The position numbers and the translations under genes were made by a program. Source: Pseudocercospora fijiensis CIRAD86 (Eukaryota > Ascomycota > Dothideomycetes > Mycosphaerellales > Mycosphaerellaceae). Taken from it: a stretch of DNA of 64,000 bases. Numbering within the stretch: position 1 is the first letter of the stretch; every line of letters begins with the position of its first letter. The notes beneath the pieces were generated by a model, which was not told where the DNA came from, did no database searches, and saw only the letters and a program-made list of their open reading frames with translations. The DNA lies in contig NW_006921532.1 in assembly GCF_000340215.1 (NCBI RefSeq), positions 1,591,337 to 1,655,336 on the forward strand. Direction: 5' to 3'. This document shows positions 21,932-31,115 of this stretch, piece by piece.

Positions 21932-24385
21932 GATGGATTTCAGGGCCTCAATGATTGAGGCTGTTGCTCGTAAGCTGAGTTGGGTACTATCGGAGCATAG
22001 AGCTTGTCGGCGGTGACTTGCGAGGTCTGTCACTATCAGTACAAGATATATGAGGGGATGGGACACGATCTGGACTTACAGTGGTCTAAAAGGGTCCGGT
22101 CAGAGGCGGCCAGCAGTTGTTGGAGTGAATAATAGACCGTCAAGGCCAAGATTATGGATTAGATGGGTATGGTAGGTAATGTGGAGGTGGGTATGGGTAA
22201 GGATACAAAACCAAGGAACTGGACTCTGGAGCGCTTCAAGGTCTGGTACGGGCGTCGAGTGGGATGTGAAAGAGTGTAGACGACGGTTGACCTAGAAGAT
22301 GGCCTGAAAGTTGGATGGTGTCGATGAGGTAGGTGCGTTGGCCAAGCGAAGGGAGGCTCCAACACGACGGTTGGCGGAAGTGCAGCCGAAGGGATGGTGT
22401 GCCGTTAGCAGACGATCAAGAAGAACAGTGCCGAGATAGTGCAGGCGGTGGCTTGACTTGTCGGGTAGCAGGAGTGGGTCCTGTAGAGGGAGTGATGAGA
22501 CAGGTCGATGCTTTTGAGGTGCGCAAAAGGAGGTTCGGCAGAGACTCAGAGAGAAGTGTTTCGCGGGCACTGCACGGTACGGGTACGGGTGGTTGATTCC
22601 TCTGGATCAGAGATCAGAGATTATTGCTGACGTTGGCTTGTTGGGTTTGTCGGTTGAGAGTAGTCTCGAGAGTCGAGACACATACACGCTGGGAGTCGAA
22701 TTCTGGAAGGGTGTACGCGCGCGTGTTTGTGTCGAGGCAGATGACGAGGGGATGCTGGCAAGACTCGAGGGTACGAGCTGGTGTTAATTAGGCGGGAATT
22801 AAGTGAGACACGACGCCAGGGCCGGGGCGAGGGTGATGAATGAATGATATGAGCGCACGGGTGGTGCGGATTCCAGAAGGTTGCGCACAGATGGTGGTGG
22901 TGAATCTGGTGATGATGGCGGCGCTGGCGCTGGCGATGGCGGGAGAGGCGGCAGATATGCACGACGGTTCGCCTGGCAGAGATGTCGCGGACTGCTGCTG
23001 CTGCTGCTGCTGCTGCTGGTGGCTCGCGAGGGCGAGAGTGCCAGCGCAGTGCAGGAATCGATGTGCGCCGGTTGCGAGGCACAACTCGCGTGGCCTCTCA
23101 GAGGTGGGCAGCCCCTGGAAAGTGCACTAATGAAGCCAACGGTGGATGTGGGATTTGTCGAAGAGTCTGTTGGCTGCAGCGTGGCCAATAATAATGCGCC
23201 GTGCGTTGATGCGCCGATGCCAGCAAGCACGATGGACAAAAGAAGGAGATCGTAAGGGAATCGCCCGCCCGCGCCCGCGCCCGGCGTGAACGTGCGTGGT
23301 GCGAGCGGGCGAGCGAGCGGTGCTGGAGTCTGGAGAAGCACTACTGAAGCAGCCGCTACCGTGCGCCGTACACGCAGTGAAATGAAAAACAAGGAGGCGG
23401 CCGGGTCAAAGCCAAAGCTGGACCGGTGCACAGCGAGAGGCAGCAGCACGACTTCCGTTAGATGCATGCTATAAACAGCACCCCTGCATCTCCATCTGCA
23501 TAGGCGATCGTGCTCCGAAAGCAACACGCAGCGCAGCGCAGCGCAGCGACAAGGAAGTCCTTTTGCGCCGCCGCGTACCCTATCAGATCGCGTCAAGCTC
23601 GCGTCGCTACGATCACAGATTCACAGCGACAGCAACGTGATTCGCAGACGCGGTGCAGGTACAGGCACAGCCAGTCCACACACACCAAGCAAAGCAATCT
23701 CTGCTGTTCTGATGATGATTATTCACCACTCGACTGCAAAATTGCAAATTGTCCTCCCGCACGGAAAACTCTTTCGCACTTTTTAACCGGCCCATCGAAT
23801 CTCTGGTCATCATCACCGCGCCGTCCACCCTTAGCTTTCTGTCCCACACTTCCGCGCCCCTGACTATCCTCCTACAGTACCCTCCCACCCCTGATTCGAA
23901 CTTTGAACCTGGGATCGGCTCAAAAAATTGACTGAGTGCACTGTGCGTCGGTCTGTTTTCCGGGTTCCCCTTGAATTATGTCCTCCCTCCTCTTGGCAGC
24001 AAAAACCAGTGGCACGCAAAACTGTCTTGCGTGGCCCAATGTAGTATTACGGTACAGTAATTCAACCATCTCTGCCACTGGATGTCGACAACTCACCATG
24101 GTCCATTTGTCAAGAAACAGTCGCCCCCAACCGTGCACAGAGAGATCGTACCTGTCCGGCATTGGTTATGCACTTTCGGCCGCCAATGCAGCACTCCGGA
24201 CATGTCACTGAATAATGCCGGATTCTGCGACATTGCCTTGCAGAAGGCCTGAGACTGATTCCCTGTCCTGTCTCTCGTCTCCATGGCTGACCGTGATCGC
24301 GATTCGCGAACATCTCTCCGTCTTGCAGCTCACAGCCGTTGAATATCCACTCAGCCATGAGCGAGTTCCAGTGGTCTCAAGTGGT
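21932..24385. promoter_or_regulatory. long upstream region of the Ime2-type kinase gene
   Basis: About 2.4 kb without a gene I can support. It is rich in G/T and C/A runs on opposite strands and contains a CTG tract and GCAGC repeats. A minus-strand open frame of 265 codons (22799-23596) is made mostly of low-complexity Ser/Pro/Ala/Arg and is probably chance. A long promoter or leader would fit a developmentally regulated kinase, but that is inference. Confidence 0.4.
22992..23018. repeat. (CTG)9 microsatellite
   Basis: Nine perfect CTG units lie in the kinase upstream region. No protein frame through it is supported, so it is treated as non-coding. Confidence 0.9.
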
Positions 24386-24594
24386 TAGAAAATCATTCAT
24401 CTGTTGGAGACGACTGTGGTCGTGGTTGTGCTACCACCATGGCATCATGGCAGCGCGCCTTGTGCAACCACTTTTGCACGTTTCCATGCGTGCGACTTCG
24501 TACCAGTCCATTGGCTCCCGGTGACCGCGGACGGGGAAGCTGTTCCTAGCACACCGCACATAGCAAGGATCGACAGGAGCTCGACTCCTGGGCC

Positions 24595-24624
24595 CGTATA
24601 AAGTCCCATACCACCGTCCGAGCG
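24595..24624 (+). repeat. left terminal inverted repeat of the MULE
   Basis: It starts CGTATAAAGTCCCATACC and ends GTCCGAGCG. It matches the reverse complement of 28415-28444 at 29 of 30 positions. It retains CCA and CCCA sites that are lost in the interior. Confidence 0.85.
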
Positions 24625-26499
24625 TCGCTTGTACTAAGAATAAGCTCGGCCTGCCGTAGCGGACTCGGTAAGATATAGAAGTCCGCTCCGTAGTATGCGT
24701 AACTATAGAAAACGTAATCTCGTCGTCGCCGCGCGTCGCAGTTACTAGGTTAATAGTAGTAGTAGTAGTAGTAGTAGTACGATTTCCGCTAGTATACTAA
24801 ATATCGCGAATAAGAGGTCGTACGGTCGCAATTTAATAGATTTCATACTATTTTAATAGATTTTAACGACCCCTATATCTCTACTAATAGATACTAAGTA
24901 TATTACTAAAAATAAAGCTAAAGTTTATTAGTAAAACAGCGGTATAGCAAAAAGTAAGGTATTATTAGCAATTATTAACAAATTAATAGCGGTAATATAT
25001 ATTAGAGGGCAGCGGTATATAAGGCATACTACTATAGACCTATATCGCACTTAGATCGTTACTCTACTACTTATTTTAGTAATAAAAGTAGCTATACGGC
25101 GCTAGCGGAGTCGACGAAGGCATTTAATAGCTATAAGTTACCTCCGTAGCGGCTTATAAAGGAAAACGCGTAGAGAACGCGTCGGTACCGCCTAGAACTA
25201 CTAACGCCGCTTCTTTACTAAGATTTAGTAGAACTAGCGCCGCTAGTATTCGGTTAGGTATATATAACTTCTCTACCTATTTCTTCGACCTCTTCTTACT
25301 CGTAGTATCTACGCTCTTATCTACGCTTTTATCCTTCTACTTCTTTAGCAGCGGCGCTATATCGTTAGTCGCTTTCGGATAGTAATAGCTCGATATAATG
25401 TCGCTTAGTAATAGCGCTTATAATAGCTTCGGCGGCGCTTTTATTAGTACGAGAATAGCGTCTAGATACGTAGTCTTAAAGTAAGTAAGAACTAGCTTAG
25501 TAAAGCCCTTCCTAATATTATCGCCGCTCTTATAGAAGACTATTAGTATCTTCGAGATAATAACCTTACGTTGCTTATCGCTCTCGTTTATACCTTATTA
25601 GTCCTATAAGCGCTTAAGTTAGAAGATTAACTCGTACGTATTAGTAAGTACTTTACGGACGTTTAATCGATAGGTAGACGCGTACGCCGCTGCTGCCTTA
25701 GTAGCGGCGTCTTCTTATACCGCTATTAACTTAGAAGCGTCTTCTTCGTAGACCTCGAGAGCGCGTCTAGCGAATATATTAACCTATTGTTACTAGTAAT
25801 AATCCTTAATAATAACGCGTTTAAGTATAAGGTAATAATACTAGAGGTTAGCGTAAAGGATATAATATTAGCAGAAGAATTTATAGTCGTAGGTAAGCGC
25901 GCCTACCTTCTTAGTTAATAACGGCTTTAGGTCTTAGTATACGGACTTGTCGAGAACGCGATTAATCTTAGTACTAATCTTGCGCTAAATAGGCTATAGA
26001 AGGCGTAGAAGCTAGGTCCGGAGCTCGTCGTCGTCGCTACGCGTAAGTAGGTATACGTTTAATACCTAACGCTTACTAGCAATATCCGACCGAAGGTCTC
26101 TAAGCTCGCCCTCTTATATTATATATATCGCTACGCTCTTTAGTATAAAGTTAGCCGCTATTAGCGACTTATTGCTATCTATTTTAAGATACGCGTAAAA
26201 GCTCTCGTTTATATTAGTATCCTTATATTGTCTAACAATAGTAGGCACGTTATAGACGCGATAGTAGTTTGCCTATAAACGAATATCGCTACCGAAGTCT
26301 TATACTAAATAGGTGTAGTTTAACTCGTAATCGCTATTTTAAGGGAGGTTATTAATAGCGGCTTAGAGCGACTCTTTCGCGCCTTCGAGTAAGTAGCGAT
26401 AAATAACAGCGGCGCGAAGGTATCTACGTGTCTCTTAGTAGATTTTCGCGCTAAAGCGTCTATCGATAGTGCGCTAAACGTAGACGTAGTATAGAAGGT

Positions 26500-27850
26500 A
26501 TATTATCGTCGGAAATGCTATACGAATAGCGCGTCGCTTAGCCGCTAAGTCGTCTATAAGGAGGAATTTAGGTACCTAAACACCGCCTATCTACCTACTT
26601 ATAGTACGTAAAAACTCCGCTATAATATCGCTATCGTTAGTAGGTAAAAGTATATATACCGCTATACGAGAAATGCTATATTTGTCCTTTACTATAATAG
26701 TATAAAGGAACTAACTAAGGTAATTAGTCTTATATATCGCGTTTATAAACGCGATCGTACGATAGGCTTTTAGTAGTTCTATACTAGTTTTGCTAGTATA
26801 TACGACGCCGTAGGTAGTCTCTTTATTAATTTAGCGTACGGCCTCTATATTCTCGCAAAATAGCCCTTCTATAATAATATATTAGCAGTTATTATAATAA
26901 AAAACTAGAATTAAAACAAACAAGAATCCTAAGATTTAGGGTTCGGGCTTGCTAAGGCGCGCTAGAAGCCGGACCGAGCTTGTGCCGGGGCTCCTAAATT
27001 ATCTTATTAGCTCGAAGCTAAGGCTCTACGGCGCTGCCGCTTTAAGCGAAGAACTTTAAAGATTTCGAGAATCTTTAAAATTCTAGCTTTTATATCGAGA
27101 ATTCGCTAGCAATCGAGTCTAATAGCTTCCTCGAGAGACTAGATAAGCTAAGCGGGGTTATACGTTAATCTATTAGTTAATCGGAGTCCGGATACGCGGA
27201 CGCGATAGTCTATATAGCTATTCTATCGACTTTACGTCTAACCTTAATAATAATAATAATAAGATTAACTAACCTTATTAATACTACTCGAATATATCTT
27301 CTTTCTATATTTGCTATACTAGCGACGCGCTGCCGAGCCTTCTATCCTTATATGCCTTCCGGAAGGCGCGACTAGAATTTAGCACGTCGTATTTTATTAT
27401 AAAATTGCTGCCGGTAGCCTTAAATAGCGCGTTTGCTACTAGGTCGTACTAAGCCTTTAGTATCTTCTATACCGCACTCGGCTTATATCTATAGTATACC
27501 TCGTACCCTATAGTAGTTAATAAAGCACTATACTAGCGGAAGAGGTTAAAGTTGTCGAGTTAGTAGTAATCCGAGTAATCCTTACGGCTTATCCGCTAAA
27601 CTCGATATACGACAATCTCCGGCTTACTAGACTCCTTATCTTCTTTACTATATATAGTATATACCTTTATAGTTATAGGACAACCTTGCGCGCGTTTAAT
27701 CTTCTTATTAAAGCGCCGCGCACTATACCCTTTAGTCCTATCCGACTTCTAGTACGGTTATTTACGAAAGCGGCAAATATAACGCGTCGTTTCTAACCTA
27801 CTCTTCTCGATATAGTCCTTATTCTTCGTCTATATATTATTAATATATAG
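26500..27850 (-). pseudogene. MULE transposase remnant
   Basis: Reading the minus strand and allowing for RIP stops, 26500-26760 gives YKTNYLS, then KDKYSISRIAVYILLPTND, then PKFLLIDDLAAKRRAIRI and a segment ending in RTIDRRF. These match the order of the MULE catalytic core: TYKTN near the first acidic residue, a D region (here IDD), and a C-x-V/I-H block that RIP has turned to tyrosines. Near 27640-27790 the frame gives RYICRFRK, KSDRTKGYSARRFNKK and KRARLSYN, like the N-terminal DNA-binding part. Stops are mainly TAG/TAA from CAG, CAA or TGG. No intact frame remains, so no activity is possible from this copy. Confidence 0.6.
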
Positions 27851-28414
27851 TAATAACGCGTACTATTACTTCGCTAGTACCTTAAACGAGTCGTCGAAGC
27901 CGTATAGAATAGCTTATTCGCGCTACTCGTAGAGGTTATCGATATATAGTAAGGACGCGTAATACGAGTCTAGCTTTACTAGAACTCGAGACTTTCGAGG
28001 GCGGCGATAGTCTAAGGAAACTAACGCGTTTTTATTACTAGAATTAACTAAATCGTCCCTTTCTTCCTTTTTTATCGAAAAGTTAGCGTTCTAACTACGC
28101 TCTACTTTTATCGTAATCTTATACCTAGCGCGAAGTTACCCTATGCCTACGACGCTAGTATACTATCCCTACCTCCTCCGAGGTAGTTAGCAATTAATAT
28201 AGCATTAGAAGAGATTAAAGGCATAATTTAAATAATAGAAGAGATAGAAACGATAGTAGAATAGTTAAAATAGCGATAGTAAGGTGCGATAGCGAGGTAG
28301 AAAACAATAACCTAAACAAAGACCGGCGCGTAGACGCGCCGGAGCGGAAGCGTATACAATCTATACCGACCGCCGCTCTGCAAGGTCTACGGCCCTAGCT
28401 TACAGTGGGTCAGG

Positions 28415-28444
28415 CGCTCGGACGCTGGTATGGGACTTTATACG
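28415..28444 (-). repeat. right terminal inverted repeat of the MULE
   Basis: The inverse of 24595-24624 with one mismatch (AGCG versus ACCG when read in the same direction). Confidence 0.85.
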
Positions 28445-28850
28445 CCTCCCGACTCTGTTCGACAAACCTGCTATCGGCCCGTACGTGCAGGTGAGCGCAG
28501 GAGACAGCGACAACAGTGACCTCACCGTTCTCCCATCTGCCAAGCCTGATGTTCTTCTGATGGCCCAGTTTGCAGGCCTCACTGAGTCACGCAGTACGAC
28601 GCTCTTGCTATGTGCGGTCTGAGACAGCGAATTTCAAGCAGGTCAACTGCTCAATGCAGGTCATTGTGACGCCTTCGAAACCGGTACTGCACCTACCGAT
28701 TACTTTTTACCTGTTCCTGCCGCGCTGCAGCAGGTCATGGCATCAGTAGACAAAGCCTCTTTTCTGCAGCTTCAATCGCGCGATCCTCAGCCCTCCACGA
28801 CAACATCGGCGCCTTCTTATCAGGTCTCTGCGTGGTATCTGAATCGGTGA

Positions 28851-29198
28851 GCCGATGCAGGAGGCCGATGCAGGAGCTCAAGCCTGACGAAAGCAATGTC
28901 AAGGAGGCTGCACCTACGTCAAAGGCTCTTGCCCGAGCTTGTCTTTATCGAAACAGCCCACACAAATCTCACACCTGCAACTCTTGATCTCTGTCCTGGG
29001 AAAAGCAAGGAGTACATGACTGTGTCCAGCCATCGCCTCGTCCACATACCCCAAAGTATACTTGGTTCTTGAAGCAACAGAACCACTGCCCAGCCCAACA
29101 ATGCAGGAACTCAGACTTCGCCTGCACATATATGCATTTATCATGAATAGCTTCAGCAAGCACGCGAGTCACGATCATCAACCTCCTGAGTCTACCGA
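28851..29198. other. non-RIP spacer
   Basis: GC-normal sequence between the split ORF and the miniature element. GCCGATGCAGGA is duplicated at 28851-28880. Minus-strand frames here include CRCEICVGCFDKDK, but no gene model is supported. Confidence 0.3.
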
Positions 29199-29200
29199 TA

Positions 29201-29748
29201 TCCGGGGTTTCGTCAGTCACACTTCACCCCGCGGTCGCGGGGATTCAAACCATACGTAAAATCGCACTTTCTTAGTAGGCTATACGTAAATCTCGATATA
29301 ATCGTACATTCCAGTCCTATTCGGATATCTAGGTAGGTGCAGTAAGGAACCGCGAGTCCAAATATTATATATATGGCCTTGTCCGAGTGTGTGGTAGCTG
29401 TAGACCTTACTGCCGCCGTTTTCTTATGTAATCCTTAGTAGGCGCGTCCACCTTAGGCGCGTACCGCGCAATAGAGGCTAAATCGGGCTATCGGCTAAGA
29501 AGGTCAGTATTCGCGTACTCTATAAGGCCGAGAAGAGAGGTCCTACGGTCGCAATTTGGTTACTAATATACCGGAAATCTACTGTTTCTTATCTCTTATT
29601 CTACTTATATTTAGTCTCCTATTATATATGCTCTACAACATTGCTGTCGTCGAGTTTTACGTATAGCCTACTAAGAAAGTGCGATTTTACGTATAGTTTA
29701 AATCCCCGAGCGCGGGCGAGGGGTAAAGTGGGCTGACGCAACCCCGGA
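29201..29748. mobile_element. non-autonomous Tc1/mariner-type element (MITE-like) with long TIRs
   Basis: A 548-bp element flanked by TA on both sides (29199-29200 and 29749-29750). The left end begins TCCGGGGTTTCGTCAG and the right end, reversed, TCCGGGGTTGCGTCAG. The inverted similarity runs for about 95 bp and includes the identical stretch ACGTAAAATCGCACTTTC. The interior is TpA-rich and non-coding. The TA duplication is typical of the Tc1/mariner/pogo superfamily. No transposase is encoded, so movement would depend on another copy. Confidence 0.75.
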
Positions 29749-29750
29749 TA

Positions 29751-30398
29751 CAATAGTAATGGAGCTACACATACATGTGTATGGGTACACGCTCTGTAAT
29801 ACACTATGTACGCAGGGGCGGAAAATTTAGCTGGTGTGTACATACAATGAGGAGTTATCGGATACGCTGATATCCTGCCTGCAGCCGGCTAGGCTACTCG
29901 ATAATCCTCAGATATCTTAGTATCCGGGTGGGGCCGACATATGTATACTGGTGTCCACCAGTGTATTATACAGTGTACAGAGCCTGCATTTACAGAAAGC
30001 TGTATTCCAACATCCCTAGGATACAACCACGCGTACCAACCACGATACCCCACTTGGCATCCATGATGAATTCTCACCTTCCCTCAGATGACGCCGGTGC
30101 TGTTCAACCCTCATCGCGATACAGCAGTTTCGCTCACCTACCCGGACTCGTGACCTCTACAGTCAATTTTCACATGCCGAAATTCGCAAGAAAGAACTCC
30201 GACATCCCCCGGTCTTTCCACAAACCTGGACATCGTCACAGCATAATGAGAACATATTGCGCATACATGTGGTATGATGAGATCTGCTGGCGTGCACGGA
30301 CACCTTATCTTTCGCGATATTGCGACGCAGTGCCAACAACACGAGCACGAGCGTACTGCTCGACATGCCATCTCCAACCCCATGTTCTCTCTCATGAT
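29751..30398. other. intergenic region
   Basis: Not RIP-mutated. A forward open frame (29928-30569) runs antisense into the next gene and has no family signature. Nothing else is seen. Confidence 0.3.
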
Positions 30399-30982
30399 CT
30401 ACAGCACCCCTCGCTTCTGGAAAAATTGAGTGATTGCCGCTACTGTCACGCCGCCGAATCCGTTGACAAGGAAACCCGAACGCGGCGAGGTTTTGCCGTG
30501 AAATTGAAAGTTGGGGTTCTGACACCAACGGCACGGAGACCGAAGCGATGGAGCTTCCCAGGCCAGTGATACCATCGGTTTTTGTGAAACATCTGTTCGC
30601 TCGATAGACTTGGCAGGCTTACGAAGACAGTCACGATAAGGAAACAGCTCAAGGCTTCCCATCCAGTCATGAGCTTCCTACTCTTAGCTCTTCTCACATC
30701 AAGGCAAAAGCCCATAGACCTGGTTCCATTAGACGTGAGTTCGTTAACCGAAAGCACTAGTCCAATCTCTAGGCCTACCTTACCGAGCAACGAAACTGCC
30801 CAACATACGCTCGCAGCAAGAACAGAATTTAAGCGAGTCGTTCTCTTGATGATATCTGCCTGCTCTGCAGCATCAAGCACAAGGTAGATGCCAGTAACAT
30901 CAATGCCGAAAACCACGCGGCCCGAATCGGCTGTCTCATCATCTACCGCGACAACCACGTTGGTTGTTGACCGAGGAGCCAT
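30399..30982 (-). CDS. small multi-pass membrane protein, unknown family
   Basis: The start is ATG 30982. The first exon (30982-30623) has an acidic cytosol-like N-terminus (VVVAVDDETADSG) and two hydrophobic stretches, SVLAASVCWAVSLLGKVGL and CFLIVTVF. A GTAAGC donor at 30622 and a TTGGTGTCAG acceptor ending at 30519 allow a 104-nt intron and a second exon (30518-30399). That exon adds FLVNGFGGVTVAAITQFFQ, a third hydrophobic segment, and ends KRGVL, for 159 residues. Without splicing the frame continues to 30446 with a basic, non-membrane tail. The spliced version gives a better membrane protein, so I prefer it. Family unknown. The gene sits in an island between RIP blocks. Confidence 0.55.
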
Positions 30983-31115
30983 GTCGACAATACCTAGATC
31001 ATGTGCGGAGGTCGCTTGCGAACAACCTTTTCTGTCTCCAGCATAATCGCGTTACATCGCCAGGAGTAAGTCATGGTGTCTATGCTATGCTGCTGAATCC
31101 TTATTATCCTCACCC

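Larger units (their letters stand above)
24591..28449 (-). mobile_element. Mutator-like DNA transposon (MULE), RIP-inactivated
   Basis: A 3.86-kb element bounded by 30-bp inverted repeats that differ at one base, with flanking copies of CGACTC plus a few similar bases (24582-24590 and 28450-28458). This fits the 8-11 bp duplications of MULEs. The interior is saturated with TpA and stop codons, while the termini and flanks keep CpA. Transposase remnants are on the minus strand, with the N-terminal side near 28 kb. The exact outer ends are uncertain by a few bases, because the terminal 4-5 bases of the two ends differ (GGCC versus GGAGG). Confidence 0.75.
24386..28850 (+). pseudogene. unrecognised ORF split by the MULE insertion
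   Basis: Two GC-rich, non-RIP flanks of the MULE read as one frame. The left half (24386-24590) includes FVPVHWLPVTADGEAVPS and ends ARIDRSST. The right half (28450-28850) starts LFDKPAIGPYVQVSAGDSD and continues to YQVSAWYLNR and TGA 28848-28850. The halves are in the same frame when joined at the shared CGACTC duplication. An internal TGA at 28620-28622 also breaks the right half. No ATG is visible at the left, where the frame opens after a TAG at 24383-24385, so an upstream exon is likely. I do not recognise the family. The gene is dead through insertion and probably a later stop. Confidence 0.5.

Noticed and set aside
22799..23596. 265-codon minus-strand open frame upstream of the kinase gene
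   Set aside because: Low-complexity Ser/Pro/Ala/Arg composition in GC-skewed DNA, no domain, and antisense frames are equally open.
29928..30569. 213-codon plus-strand open frame
   Set aside because: Overlaps the better-supported minus-strand membrane-protein gene and has no family signature or splice support.
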